Positions 12,691-25,038 of a stretch of DNA of 64,000 nt are shown piece after piece. Below the pieces are notes generated by a model. It was given only the letters and a program-made list of their open reading frames with translations, was not told where the DNA came from and ran no database searches. The DNA is from Chiridota heheva (Eukaryota; Echinodermata; Holothuroidea; Apodida; Chiridotidae), in contig JAIGNY010001671.1 in the NCBI GenBank assembly GCA_020152595.1, positions 908,599 to 972,598 of the forward strand, written 5' to 3'. Made by a program: the position numbers and the translations under genes. Every line of letters begins with the position of its first letter. The stretch's first letter is position 1.

Positions 12691-12804
12691 CACTTATAAA
12701 AATATGCATATTTTACTTTAAAATACTGTATTGGACTTTGCTCCATGAGTATTGAGTCCTATGTAATACAAAGCTTTGAAATAATGACCTGCTTATTGTT
12801 GAAA

Positions 12805-12954
12805 AAATGTACCAGTATAAATCCAGGTCAAATGGTCAAAAAGTTGAAGACCACCAACCAACGATGCAAGTGACTGGTGAGTTTAGTCTAGCATTGAGTT
12901 CGAGCAGGACACCAGCTGGAGGGAGCAGCTGGTCTGTAGATACCATACAATGCA
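12805..12954 (-). ncRNA. H/ACA box snoRNA candidate, PRPF8 intron 1 copy
   Basis: The fourth 150-nt copy, sense-oriented between exons 1 and 2. Stems GCAUUG/CAAUGC, ACCAGCUG/CAGCUGGU, ACCAGU/ACUGGU and GGUC/GACC are all present, the hinge is AGACUA and the ACA box is followed by UUU. The 3' loop is UUCAACUUUUU and the next internal loop changes CAUAU to CAUUU. A hinge base changes outside the H box. Both guide pockets are unchanged. That differences sit in loops and hinge while stems and boxes stay is the best evidence in the window for RNA-level constraint. Confidence 0.77.
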
Positions 12955-13505
12955 AATTTTAGTGTTCATAAAAGAGCTTCATTATGTGTGGAAAGGTTAA
13001 GAATTAGTTACTCAAAATTACCCTATTTCTTAGCATTTTAAAATTCTGAGCTAACAGGCTTATCAGAAATATGATTTAAAAATGTACAGAAGAAAGTTGA
13101 GAGGACGATGTTAGCCAAAGTGTTAATTCTGGACAATGTTAGCCATAAGTGTTCTTTCTTACTAAAGTTACAGACACATATCCTACAAAAAGTCACTAAA
13201 GTATCTTTTGCACACATCAATACATTTATTTCAATTTTTGGTTTTCATTTCTCTTGTTGTTTATTCATTTCTCTGTAAGTGGGTAAAATTTACACTTCAA
13301 TAATCAACTCGTTCAACCAAATGCTTATGCCGAGGGCATACCCTTTTGTCCTCGTGATCAAAATCCATAAAGTAGTGTTACAAAAAACAAAATCCTTAAA
13401 AATTGTCCTGAAAGTTTTCTTAAGACAAAACATTCCTCTTATTAAACAATCGAAGACAAAAGAAATTAAATCAGATCAGATTTTTAAAATATTCCCAAGT
13501 GTTAC

Positions 13506-13707
13506 CTTTTTCCTGAAGTTTTTCTTCTGACATGAAATGTGGCTTGCTGGGTCGTGGTGGTGGTTGGTGTTGGTGCTGAGGAGGCGGAATCTGTTGCATT
13601 TGGGCTGGATGATGTGCCATGTAAGGCTGCCCATATCCAGCAATGGGCATGCCTATGATGTAGCCTGGTGGCATCGCCATGGTAAAAGAACCAAGGCTTC
13701 AAACTTC
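13506..13707 (-). CDS. PRPF8: PRPF8 first coding exon
   Basis: The exon runs from an acceptor (CTCTTATTGTAG before 13,707) to a donor (GTAAC after 13,506). Translation starts at 13,680 in a good context (ACCATGG), with an in-frame TGA 18 bases upstream within the exon. The first ~45 residues are a low-complexity Pro/Gln/His/Gly/Tyr tail (MAMPPGYIIGMPIAGYGQPY onwards), as is usual and poorly conserved at the Prp8 N-terminus. PHFMSEEKLQEK follows, joining RKWQQLQ in exon 2 through an Ala codon. Prp8 holds the U5 snRNP together and cradles the catalytic RNA of the spliceosome. An acceptor upstream of the ATG implies at least one non-coding 5' exon further right. Confidence 0.95.
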
Positions 13708-14579
13708 CTACAATAAGAGCAAAATATTTTTATCCTTATAGCTTTGTACACAGAAATTCTTCATTCACATTGACATTTTTGAAGACTACAAAGGCCTTCA
13801 AAATGAGATTATTGTTGTTGTTGTTGCTATCATTAAACATTTGATAAAGTGCTATCATCTGTAAAAGGAACCACATTCAGCTGCGCTGCACAATAATAAC
13901 AAATATAACCATAAAAGAGTGAAAATTAAATAAAAGATAAGTAGTTAAAAAACTAAATTTAAAAAAATTACACCTAAAATGTAAAATGATGTAAAACAAA
14001 TTATAAAGCAGTACAAGATAAAAATGAAAAAAAATACCAACTATAGAACAAAATTTGCAGGACACAGATACAAGTAAAAACTTAAAAGCAGTCAGATAAA
14101 AATAAGACACTCTGAACAAAAAAGTTTTAAGGTACTTTCTTAAAAGTCTGAATAGAAGCACAATTAACCTTTCTGGGTTTAATGATTGACAGGTTGTTTT
14201 AACCAATTACTGCACGAATTTGGCTTGCAACAAAATTTGTGTAACTAAGTGGGTGCAAACATCCTACGCGGTACAGTACAGCTAGCTAGGGCGCAGCGCT
14301 GATGTAGTCAATACAACTTACTGTACAAAACAAATTTTTGCACACACAGACTGAATGACGGTAAAATGGTGAACAAAAATTGTGCTTACGGAACTAAAAT
14401 TTTGTTTATCCTATTTGCTAAAACTCTAAAAATCCGGAGAAGTGCTAAAAATGAATCAAAAATGCGGCAGGCTACGCAAACATCTAAACTAAATGTCAAC
14501 GCATTGGTAATGCACAATTGCGGATTTTAGGTTTGTTTGCCCCACATAGTTACCGCGTTGCTATGGTGGGCGTGGCCTA
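13708..14579. other. PRPF8 5' region, no clear feature
   Basis: Probably the intron between a non-coding first exon and the start-codon exon. It holds a (GTT)n-like stretch near 13,812 and A-rich sequence to about 14,150. A CA|GTAAGT string on the minus strand near 14,320 could be a donor, but nothing else supports an exon there. Confidence 0.35.
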
Positions 14580-15010
14580 TTTGGAAACCTGGAAAGGTTG
14601 ATTACGGATATCGAGGGTAGGAAGTTCCAAATAAAGGGGCCAGAATAAGCAAAAGATCTATCAAAGGAAAGTTTTATTTTTATGAAATGGGACAATAAGT
14701 GTGGGTGCCATGTTCACTGAGGAAGCAAAATGAAGGACAGGTGGATGGCGCTAAACCATGCAAACAACTGAAAACAAGATCAGCAATTTTTTAATTAATA
14801 TGAAATTTCATAGGAAGCCAATGTAACGATTTGCAGAGCATTTGTAGAACTATCAAATTTATCATAACCAGGTACAAGTTTAGCAGCAGCATTCTGGACA
14901 CATTGTAAACAAGCTAAATCACAATCAGGTAAGCCGAAATAAAGGAAGTTTGTACAATCCAAGTGACTTTAACACAACAAGAAGTTTACAAGTGCCTAAT
15001 GATAAATATT
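14580..15010 (-). pseudogene. Non-LTR retrotransposon RT fragment
   Basis: The minus-strand translation reads YFGLPDCDLACLQCVQNAAA then KLVPGYDKFDSSTNALQI. This is the thumb/C-terminal RT block of CR1-type elements ('LYGLP...L..VQN.AAR.V'). Further on a shifted frame gives SGPFIWNFLPS, the usual '.P..WN.LP' end block. It is a 5'-truncated, frameshifted relic of roughly 430 bp. Confidence 0.75.
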
Positions 15011-15396
15011 TCCTGATGGAACAAATATTCTTAAGATTGTAAATGGCAACTTTAACTTTCTGTGTTACATTTTTTAGAGAGATGTTTGTCCAGCCATACA
15101 CTAATAATTTCCAGAATTTCTATTCAGTTTTTAATAACAAAATCACTTCAATTCAGCTATCTTTATCATCCATAACCAGGGATTATGTAGATTTCAAGGA
15201 AGAAGAAAAATCAACAAAATATTAGGTTTTCTATCCTCAAAATCTAAATACCAATTTCTGGGGCAGAGAATTGGGGTGAAAACTAACGGAGAGAAAATGT
15301 AGTTATTATACACATCCAGGCATCTCTCAGTTTGGTTGACATTGGGAATGCTGTACGAGAGTTATTATAGCCACTGTGCAGTTCCTATGTTTTTGA

Positions 15397-16060
15397 GAAT
15401 TCACACGGTGTAGAAAATTGATGATTGAAAAATAATTTACTTTTTGGATATACTTATACCAATTAGTTTAATGATACACTTTTCCAAAAACCTTTTCTTA
15501 AATATACCTATTTGGCACAATGACGAGATAAAAGTTCTCTGATTCATACTTTGGTGGCCATCTTGCCTAGTCACTGCATGTTTGTTTTCAACTACATGTA
15601 TTCAAACCTCCCCAAATAAAATTTAGGATGTTCCACAAAACTGCGACCCGATTTTTCGCTGATAATTTTTTTGTTAACAAAATTTAAATAGTTTTTAGTC
15701 AGTAAACTGTGTGCAAAAAAAAACATTTAGAAATGTTTAGATTACATGTATATAATAGTACTTTGTAAGAATTATTTTCATTTTTCTCCTTATAAATCTT
15801 AAACATATTACCCCTGCTAAAATGTAATAGCCCTGATAGCAATGTTTTGAACTTTGACCAAGCTTTGGAAAGCTCGTCAGTTGAATTTTACGCGAAGAAA
15901 AATTATCCAATGAATACTTTAATAAAACTATTTAAATCACCGTAAAAATAGTATTTGAAGACAAGGATGGGCTTCAAATATCATGAATAAGCATTGTTGG
16001 CAAAAAAAAGGGTAAAATGGTTTCGTTTACTTCAAACTGAGATTTTCCTATTTTAACAGT
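15397..16060. repeat. ~660-bp dispersed repeat, copy 1
   Basis: From AATTCACACGGTGTAGAAAA to about AACTGAGATTTTCCTATTTT. The same sequence, diverged, is at 22,527-23,190 in the same orientation, with matching landmarks (GGATGTTCCAC, TTTTTCGCTG, GACATGGATGGGCTTCAAAT). No coding capacity is seen. Probably a non-autonomous element. Confidence 0.8.
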
Positions 16061-16623
16061 GTTTCATACAGCACAGCAGGTCAGACTGCATAGTTTGAAA
16101 AGAGTGGCAGGGTGCGCAAAGAAAATTTTGGACTCAAACAATAAAGCTTGCATGGTTTTGCCCTGACATGAAACCAGTCGGTTTCCAAAAAAAAAAAAAA
16201 ACGGTTTAAACTGGAAAACTGGTTTTTCACCCGTAATGTAAACAAGCTTTGAACATAAAAGTGTACTATTATATGATAGCAGCTAACAATGTTTGTATCA
16301 CAAAATTTTCTGTAAATAATGTTGAAAATGATAACGGAGGCATTGTAAATCAAATGTATTAATAAATTTTAATGTTGTTTGCGTGTAAAGTGATTTTATA
16401 ACCCCATTTGCCCCTTAAATGATGCCAATATTACCCATTTGTCAGTCTAGGTCTGAAATTTCCCGATGTCCCAAGCCAGTCATGCAAAAAAGTTATGAAA
16501 AAGGCTGTGCCACCTAAATGCTCTTATTTGCTCACAATTTTTATTCATAGTGATTTCAATTTTCTTTTATATAAAAAAGAAAAGAAATATGTAGTATAGT
16601 TGTAAAACATGCTTTTTACGCTC

Positions 16624-16958
16624 GATTGGCGCTCATGTCCTCTTGAAGGATTTTTGCTGACTTAACTGATTCAGATTCAGATGTACACCTGCTATGAACT
16701 CTAAAATGATATTTGGAATATATGTTACTTTTAAGTTTTGATGTATATTTGGCTCGTTAGTGAAATTGCTAATTTAATTACCTGATAACTTCTTAATGAA
16801 TCATTTTATTTTGTTGCAATTTCATGATTGATTACAATGGGGTACAGTCTTTAACCTCTTAAAATTGCAAGTTAATGGGGTAATGCATTCTGAAGTTACA
16901 GATTTGAATCTGAATCGGTCAAGTCAGCAAAAATCCTTCAATAGGACATGAATGCCAA
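16624..16958. mobile_element. MITE with ~50-bp terminal inverted repeats
   Basis: The left end TTGGCGCTCATGTCCTCTTG and what follows (AAGGATTTTTGCTGACTTAA) recurs inverted at the right end as TTGGCATTCATGTCCTATTG and AAGGATTTTTGCTGACTTGA. The centre is ~230 bp of AT-rich DNA. I could not identify a convincing target duplication. Confidence 0.7.
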
Positions 16959-17419
16959 CTTTGAAACAGTTGAGACGTAAAAGTATGAGTGAGGGAAAAA
17001 AAAAAAAATATTTAAAAAGTTAGTTAGCGGTGGGGATAATACAAGTGTTAGTAAGTTTAGCTTTGAAACAGTTGAGACTTGGTGCATGTACAATGTCTGT
17101 ACACGTAGTTTAAAGCATTCCAATCCTTTAGTGTGTGAGGGAAAAAAAGAGTGTTTATATACATTCTTTTTAGCATAGGGAACCTGGAAATTAGGGTCAT
17201 GATTCAAAGTTCGTCTTGTATTAGTTTTAACTTGAAATAATAGGTGGGGATAAGTTCATCTTTATTGATGGCGGCAAGATTGTTATTGTGTTTTTTATAT
17301 AGCATATGTAGCGTTAGGGTGTTGTATCTTCTTGTTTTCAGCAGGGGCCAATCCCCTAATTTATGAAGCATGTTTTTACACTAGATTTATAAGAGTAGTC
17401 TGCCATACAAAACCTGGCT

Positions 17420-18157
17420 GCTCTCCTTTAAATAGATTCAAGTTTATCCACATCGCACTGGTGATGGGGGTCCCAGACTGCTGATGCGTACTCAAGTACT
17501 GGCCTGACTAGAGCTTTATAAGCAGTGGATTTAACGTCGGTGGGACAGTTTGAGAGGTTACGTTTTGATAGGCCAAGTACAGAGTTAGCTTTTTTGGTTA
17601 TGTTGTGTATATCCCATCTAAGTTTATTATCAATTTCAACACCTAGGTATGGGTGGGAGTTAACATGTTTTAGTGGCTGGTTGCATAAGGTATAAACAGG
17701 TGATTTAAAGCATTTCTTGGAGGAAATTGACAAGAAGTAGCATTTAGAGGTTGAAATTTATTTGCTATTTGTTTTGCCATTGTTCAAGTTTGTTAAGATC
17801 ATCTTGGAGGATTTGTTGGTCAGATGGGTTATCAATTGTTCCGTACACAAGGCAGTCATCAGCAAACAGTCTAACTGTGCTGTTTATATTATCAGGGATG
17901 ACATTTACATATAAAAGGAAAAGTAATGGACCCAAGACAGTACCTTGTGGTACACCGGATAAAACTTGTTTAGAATCAGAGATTTCACCATCACAGACAA
18001 CACACTGGATGCGGTTGTTAAGGAATGATGCAAACCAGGCCAGGAGATTTCCATCAATGCCATAGGCGGAAAGTTTGGATAACAGGCGCTGGTGTGACTC
18101 TTTATCAAAGGTTTAGGAGAAGTCAAGGATAGCCATAGAGACGTTACTGTTTTGGTC
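17420..18157 (-). pseudogene. CR1/jockey-like reverse transcriptase fragment
   Basis: Minus-strand blocks in order are SNVSMAILDFS (RT motif A region), SKQVLSGVPQGTVLGPLLFL (motif B), VRLFADDCLVYG (catalytic FADD motif C), then LGVEIDNKLRWDIH (motif E region) and KALVRPVLEYASAVWDPH (thumb). There are in-frame stops and at least one frameshift, so it is dead. The upstream side stops abruptly at 18,157 against the (CAAA)n tail of the next element. The N-terminal part and endonuclease are missing. Confidence 0.88.
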
Positions 18158-20275
18158 AATTTTGTTTGTTTGTTTGTTTGTTTGATGAGGTCTTAACGGC
18201 ACCACGACAATGAAGGTCAAATTGTGCCTGAGAGGTCAGATCATTTTAGAGGTAGGAAGGAAAGAGACCAGGGGGAGATGAGAGAAATTCAAGAACAAAA
18301 GCCAGAAAGCTGTGATCGAGAGGAGATGCATGGGTAAAACAAAAACAAAGTAGAGAGGGGTGGAAAAGGAGAATTAAATATGGTTGTAGAGGGATGCATG
18401 CTGAAGAAAGGAGATTATTTTATCCGGAGGATTTTTCTGGAAGAACTCAGCAATTGAGTTGTGGGGAGCGAGGGAAGCTCTGGAAAGGTTGTACAGGGGG
18501 CAAGCAAGGAGAACGTGTTGGATTGTGAGGATGCAGTGGCAATTGTTACAGAGGGGTTGGGGGGAACCAATAAGGAGGTGGGAGTGAGTAAGGTGGGTGT
18601 GACCAATTCTAAGACAGGTAATATGAACGTTGTCGATACGAGAAAGGTTGTTGATGGTGGATTTGATCGGGATTGTGGGCTGGATGACATGGAGTTTGTT
18701 ATCAATTTGGGAGTTCCATAAGGTTTGCCAGCGGTCACGAACAAGGGAAGCGATAAGCGGTTTGATGTCAGAGAGGGTTTTGGGGAAAAAGGGAAGGGAG
18801 GAGGTTAAGGGCAAGCTTAGCGGCTGTATCAGCCCTGTCATTGCCAGGGATGCCAACATGGCTGGGTATCCAGAAGAAAAGAACACTTTTCCTGCAGAGG
18901 GTGGGAGAAAAGAGTTTCCGGAGGAGGAGGTGGCAGGTGAGGTTATCCCATTTAAGATTGAGTAATGAAGTAAGAACAACCTTTGAGTCAGAGAAAATGG
19001 CAAAGTGACTAAGAGGAGAGTACTCAATAAAGTTGAGGGCGAGAAGAATGGCCTTAGCCTCAGCTGAAAAGATGGATGAGTAGTCAGGAAGTCTGCTACT
19101 GAAGGTGATGTCTTGGATGATGGCAGCAGCAGCTGTCTTGTTGCCTTCCTTGGAGCCATCAGTATAGATGGAGGTGTAATTTGAGTTGGTCTTTGATTTG
19201 GTTGTGGAGATTGATGAAGAGGTTAGGGCGAGTTTGAGTTTTGTTATAAGTGGAGAGGTCTAGGTGGACAGAAGGAAAAGGGGTGGCCCAAGGAGGAAAA
19301 GTGGGCCAGGAGTAGGTGCCGAGAGTGGCGAGGTTGATGCCAAGATGGAAGAGGTCTGATTTAATGCGTAAGCTGAAGGGAGGGTATAGGGTTTTAGTCC
19401 TATCAAAGAGGGAGGAGAAATTGGGGTACCTAATGAGGTTGTAAACAGGGTTCTGGGTGTTGGTGAGGACTCTAAAAGCATAGGAGAGGCTAAGCTTTTT
19501 ACATCTAAGTAGAAAGGGGGGTTCGTTGGCTTCAACATGAAGGCTAGTGATTGGGGAGGTCCTGTAGGCTCCTAGACAAAGCCTGAGGGCTTCATTTTGG
19601 ATGGTGTTAATGTGGTTGAGGTATGAGTTGTGAGCGACACAGTAAACAATATTGCCATAGTCAAGCTTGGCACGAATGGTGAGCCTGAAAATTTTGAGGA
19701 GAGCATAGCGGTTCGCTCCCCAAGTGGTGTTGGAGAGCAGTCTGAGGAGGTTGAGGGAGCTATTGCATTTTAGTTTCAGGTTGGTGATGTGTGGCTTGTA
19801 GGTGAGCTTGGGGTCTAGAGTTAGACCAAGGAACTTTGTGTTTTCAACTTTAGGGATGCGATTCCCATTGAGCACAAAGTTTGGGTTGGGGTGGAGGTTG
19901 TTGAAATGACAAAAGTGCATGCAGACTGTCTTGTCTTTGAAGAATTTAAAATCGTTATTGTTGCTCCAGACTTGCAGCTGGTTGAGGCTGGTTTGGAGCC
20001 TATTTTCAACAATAGAAAAGCTAGGGGAGGAGTAGAAGATGGTGAAGTCATCCACGTAGAGGGTACGTTTGATGCTGGGGCCAAGGTTATTTGCGATGTC
20101 AATAATGCTCAGGTTGAAAAAGTGGGGGAGAGGATGCTGCTTTGGGGGACACCCTCTTCTAGGGGGTACGGGTTAGAGAGGGTGTGGCCAATACAAACTT
20201 GGAACTGCCTGGGTGAGAGGAAGTTTTGAATAAAGATGGGGAGGGGGCCTCTGAAACCGATAAGAGATATCATCT
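18158..20275 (-). pseudogene. Non-LTR retrotransposon relic with RT and RNase H domains
   Basis: A 5'-truncated element on the minus strand. From 20,240 leftwards it shows EEGVPQSSILSPTFF (RT motif B), LYVDDFTIFYSS (motif C with YVDD), KFLGLTLDPKLTYKPHI and KLDYGNIVYCVAH (thumb). In a second frame comes an RNase H domain with YTDGSKEG, SAEAKAILLAL, FSDSKVV and WIPSHVGIPGNDRADTAAK. In a third frame a C-terminal CNNCHC...H...C zinc-finger-like end follows. RT plus RNase H is typical of I-clade-like non-LTR elements. At least two frameshifts separate the domains. The 3' end at about 18,160 carries a (CAAA)n tail. Plus-strand ORFs here are shadows. Confidence 0.9.
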
Positions 20276-20289
20276 ATTGTTAAGAGGAG

Positions 20290-20400
20290 TTGTGTTTGTT
20301 TCAGTCGATCTTTTTGCGTGGAAGCCATGTTGTAAATCAGTTAACATATAATTGAAAATGCAGTTTTCACTTATTTAGGCCAATAAGTCAAGAGGTGACC
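20290..20400. repeat. ~110-bp dispersed repeat
   Basis: TTGTGTTTGTTTCAGTCGAT through GCAGTTTTCACTTATTTAGG recurs at about 26,397-26,510 in the same orientation, with some changes. It belongs to the same interspersed family found near 6.3 and 25.7 kb. Confidence 0.7.
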
Positions 20401-21239
20401 TGTGTAATTAATGTGTATTTTTTCAATATTTGAACATGTATAAAAATTAAAAAATATAATTCATGTTGGTAAAGTTCATTTTATGTGGGAGAAAGTTGCC
20501 CATTCTGATAGATAGACAAGCTTACGCATGTTCTGAATGACCAAACGAAAGTGCAGGCCTTTTCAAAAAAGCTTCTATTTTTTTGCCGTCGTGGCAACAA
20601 TCGTGCATATCATTAAAATTCGCTGGATTCCATTAACCAATTTTTTTTACTTTTTTTTTATAAACATTTTAAGAGCTCTTTCCAACCATGCAAGTATATT
20701 GCCTAAGCCATAAAGGTCCTATGTAAAAAAAAAAAAATTCACTGTGCTACCCTTATTCTAATGTAAATTATTCACCTGCATCAATTAAGACATTACTCAC
20801 AAATTTCGCTAAGACTGTTGTAAGGAAACTTCAATGCAATTTTCCACTTCTATGGCTAAGCCCGAGTCCTATCCGGAATTTTTGTTGAAAGCACGCCGAC
20901 AAGTTTACTAATGCAGAACCTAATGTTAAATATCTCATACATTACAATACGATAGGCTACTTATAAGAGAAGTTAAAATTGGATTTAGTGAAGAAACACA
21001 GAACAAGACGTAGAAAAAATTTTCAAGCATCGAAATATCATTAAATAGCAAATACATATACTATCTTACAAACCTCAATACAAATAACAAGGCATTAATC
21101 CTGACTTTCTGACAACAGTAACACTCGACTTTTCGTTCATAAATCGTCTGATCGTTACACAAGGAAGAAATTAATAGCGCCCCTTTGGTTTAATAATTGA
21201 TTGATCAAATCAGAGTTCAATAAATCTGTTATGCGTTCG
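20401..21239. other. Intergenic sequence, nothing recognised
   Basis: AT-rich DNA with homopolymer runs between the LINE relic and the possible promoter zone. Confidence 0.4.
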
Positions 21240-22140
21240 AGGGCAATCTATGACGTCACAATATGAAATTTTGCCTGCTCGACGACAATGTATACACAAA
21301 CTCACGTAGGCTGCACACCATACCAACATCAATAACACAGTGAATTAGGCTAATTTAAAGTGCACTGTAACCTAGTTCTGAGTTGTAAGCTGTATTGAAA
21401 TTGAAGTGCAAGCTAGGCCTGGAAAAATTCCATTGCCTTTCTGTGCTGTAACGTTTGAAAGAGAAACAGAAGCAGCTACTCTTGCCAAACATTGAACTTC
21501 TGAGGTACGTATGTAGTGCAAGATTTTGTATGATGGCTAAATAACAGGCAATTTATTTTGTTAATAATTTTGACTTGAGTTTTAAGAATTCTGTTGAGTG
21601 TTGTGTTATGTAACGTTAGGCCTAGGCCTAAGTTAATGTGTTATGCCCCCAAATGCTTTAAATCTGAGGGCTTTTAGTTTTACTTACAGAGTTAAATTCA
21701 TGTTAAACTTATTATTTGGCAGTGCCAGATAATATGTGTACAGCCTTTCTCAATAAAATGACAACCTTTCTCCATTGATTGATACCCCCCCTCCCCAAAT
21801 CCCAATCCCATTTCATGGACCGCCTCCCCCTAATCCCAATCCCAGTTCACGAAACAACCCACCCCTCCCCCCCCCCCCCTCCAACCCCGAACTAGTCTGC
21901 ATTCCGTACACTAAGAGTAAGAGTAAAACACGAAGATCTGAAACTTACTTCTTGAGACTTAAGATGGCGTGCGGGCGGCTGCGGGAAAAGTAGATGGCTT
22001 ACAAAATTACAAAATGTACTAGGCCTATAATAAGTTTGGAACAATCACAATTAAAGACACTTTTAACTAGATTACCTTAGACGAATGTTGCAATGGCAGC
22101 CGTTATGGAAGAGGTGACGTAGGGAGAGCGCAATGCTTAA
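21240..22140. promoter_or_regulatory. Candidate promoter zone for PRPF8 and/or the CCDC92-like gene
   Basis: This is the only stretch between the two divergent genes with promoter-like marks. A full palindromic CRE, TGACGTCA, lies at 21,251-21,258. A plausible first-exon end on the plus strand lies at 21,504 (CTGAG|GTACGT). AAGATGGCG at 21,961-21,969 is a YY1-like housekeeping-promoter motif. On the minus strand, TACGTCAC and GGCTGCCAT are followed by a possible donor near 22,080 (CTAAG|GTAATC). A C-rich run is at 21,785-21,890. Both genes have an acceptor just upstream of their start codon, so non-coding first exons are expected. The assignment is speculative. Confidence 0.3.
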
Positions 22141-22526
22141 ATGTTTATATCTTTGCTGTATTTATATATAGCTTTGTGTATTCCTATATCATTGACTTTA
22201 TATAAATTATAAATAGAATACCGTCAAGAGCTAATGCATATTCATTAGTTGTACTGTTGTTGCAAATCATGTTATTTTAAAAGTAAAAAGCAAGTTTTGT
22301 CACTGCGGAAAGTATTGTAGAAGCAAAATACTAAACAAGACTTAAGCTTATTGTGGTAACTCGCTGCATGGATCTCTTGACTGTCTTGAAAGCATGAAAG
22401 CAAAGGCCTCGTTGTACCTTCGGCGTAGTTATTATAAACAGTATATCCCTTAGTACGGGTTGACATTGAGATTGCAGTACAAGGGTTGTTATAGATTAAA
22501 TACAATTCCTTTGGGTTTTTTTAATT

Positions 22527-23190
22527 CACACGTTGTAGAAAATTAATGATTAAAAACTGACTTCCTTTTTGGATGTTCTTATATCAATTAGTCTAAGTAA
22601 TAATCTTTTCCAAAAAACTTTTTAAAACCTTTACCTATCTAGCACCACGACTTTATCCGAGATTTATATTATGGTTGCCATTTTCTTGATCACCGCACAT
22701 TTGTGATAATTATTCAACATCCGCAATTAAGTTTTAGGATGTTCCACTAAAGCTGCAGGTTGATTTTTCGCTGCCAACATTTTTTTTGTTCATATAACTT
22801 TATTGAATAGTTTTGGTAAAAAACACTGTGTGTGAAAAGATATAAATAAAACATCAAGAAATGTTTAGATTATATAATTGTACTTTATAAGTATTATTTT
22901 AACTTTTTCTTCAAATAATTTAAAAACATATTACCTCAGCTAAAATGTTATAGTCCTGATGGCAGTGTTTTGAACTTTGACTGTACTTTGGAGAGCTTGT
23001 CGGATGATTTTTACCGAAAGAAAAGTAGTCCAAAATACTTCAAGAAAAGTAACTAAAATCACCTTAAAAACAGTTTTTGAAGACATGGATGGGCTTCAAA
23101 TATCTATTCTAATCAATGTGGGCGAAAAAAAATATAAAATGGTTTCGTTTTCATAAAGATCTTAAAACTGAGATTTTCCTACACTTTTAA
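22527..23190. repeat. ~660-bp dispersed repeat, copy 2
   Basis: Second copy of the repeat at 15,397-16,060, same orientation. It starts AATTCACACGTTGTAGAAAA and ends near AACTGAGATTTTCCTACACT. The two copies bracket the LINE block and the possible promoter zone. Confidence 0.8.
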
Positions 23191-25038
23191 CACCTTGCTT
23201 AAAACAGTACAGGAGGAAATAGGATTTTGTAGTACCCTCAAATGGCCAGCCATCACCAACGGCAGCATTACTAATACAACATTACTAAATTCAACTTTAA
23301 AAGATGAAATACTTTATTAGGTCAAAAAATTAAACGCATTTTCAAAAAATTTAAAAATCGTTATAACAAATTTAACTTTAAATGAAAAGACTTGTAAAGT
23401 CAAGAAATACGTTTTTTAAAGGATATATCTTGAAATAACAAAATGCATACTTTTTATTTTATGGTAATGTATATTACAAATGGTAAAATGAATGCAGAAA
23501 AATAATGTTAAAATAGTGTTTTGTTTTTTTCTTCCCCTTTTATTTATAACATCAATAATAATTAAAGATTATTGTTCAAGCAGAGATTTTGAGTTTTTTA
23601 TTCTCATATGAAATAATGATTGTATCAGACTTTTATGTCTCCTTAAAATATTCCTACAACTCTAGTTAAGATATAGGTGCTTTCGCTCCTAAAAAACCGA
23701 TGCTTTCCGCCCCTGGTTCACAGGATTTTAAGAGGGAGAAAAAGCACCACTGGAACTGAAAGCCATGAGATTCACTGATGCATGATTAATTATTAATAAT
23801 GTTACTAATTGAATACTAATCCTCCATTGGTAAACTTTTCTCAAACAGACAGATACCAAAGTATGGTCAAAATAAATTTCTGTTATTGTATCTTTAGGTT
23901 TTTATTGATATGTTTGTATTTACAGGTATATCATTTAGGCCCAGAAATGATGAGGTTACATTTAAACCTTGGTTTGCTTGTTTATATTTTATCTCCGACC
24001 TTTATCTTTTTCATTAAAATCAGTTTCATTAAAAGTAAGTTGCAAATTGACCATTTGTAGTTATATGTATTTTAAGACCTTAAATTATGATAATTCATGC
24101 AAATTTATTCAATTTTATACCATCCCAACTAGAAAACATATGAATTTTCATATTTTAACTTGTTTGTTTTCTTATATTAACTTAATTGTTTTGCAATCCT
24201 CCATCAATGTTACTTGAATGGGAGCAGTTGTGATGAAGAGATTTTGAATCTCCATCATACTCTCAGTCAAAATTAAGCAGGAGAAAACAGCCTGATGATT
24301 TACAGTGACTGAAATTTTCGTCATAAATTTAAAGAATTACATTAAAGATTTTCAGCTGTTCTCTCTTTTAAACATGTAGTCTACCTGCCAACTTTTGCAG
24401 TACATGAATACTGTAATTATTTAATTTTGATTAGCCATAATTTAGAAATGGCAGAGGCTTTAGACCTAATGTTAAAGACTGTTCTGTTCAGAATTAAAAG
24501 CTCTTTCCGGTGCACATCTGAGCAGTTTGCTAAATCAAAGTGATATGGTGTGCTATTCACATTTTGTTGTGACAAGCAAAGTTTTCTACATTATAAGTTA
24601 TAAAACACCAATGGCTCTGGTTTTCATGAATGAACCTTATCAATTTTGTTTAAAAAAATTTTTTTTGGGGGGGGGGTAAAGATAAATAATGTCTATATTA
24701 TGACTAGAATCAACAAACATTTTGACATCACAAGATAGTGCTTACAACAAATACATTAATTTGGGAATTTACCCATGTAGACCTTATCAACTTAATGCTA
24801 TTGTCATTCTTTTACCAAATTAAGTTAATATTATAATTCATATTTAGAATCCTCAAACTATGGTCATGATACAGTATAGCTTAAATTCATATATACTTTG
24901 TTGAAAGTGTAAAAATTTCTGCAATTAAAATTTGTTGTACATACTGTACTTGAAACAGATAGTTTTTGCAGTGTCCACCAACATGTGGGAATTCAGTAGC
25001 TGCATTTTTTTCCATCTTATTCTTCATCTTTTTTTCAG
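23191..25038. other. Upstream region/intron of the CCDC92-like gene
   Basis: AT-rich DNA leading to the acceptor at 25,038. CATATGAAATAATGATTGTA plus TCAGACTTTTATGTCTCCTT near 23,600 matches the right end of the foldback element at 31,404-32,011, so a fragment of that family is here. A G-run lies at 24,666. No exon was found. Confidence 0.4.

Noticed and set aside
18461..20229. Plus-strand ORFs of 86-112 codons
   Set aside because: Shadows opposite the RT/RNase H relic, whose domains read on the minus strand.
21775..21993. Proline-rich ORF in the C-rich run
   Set aside because: Low-complexity C-run translation with no exon signals.
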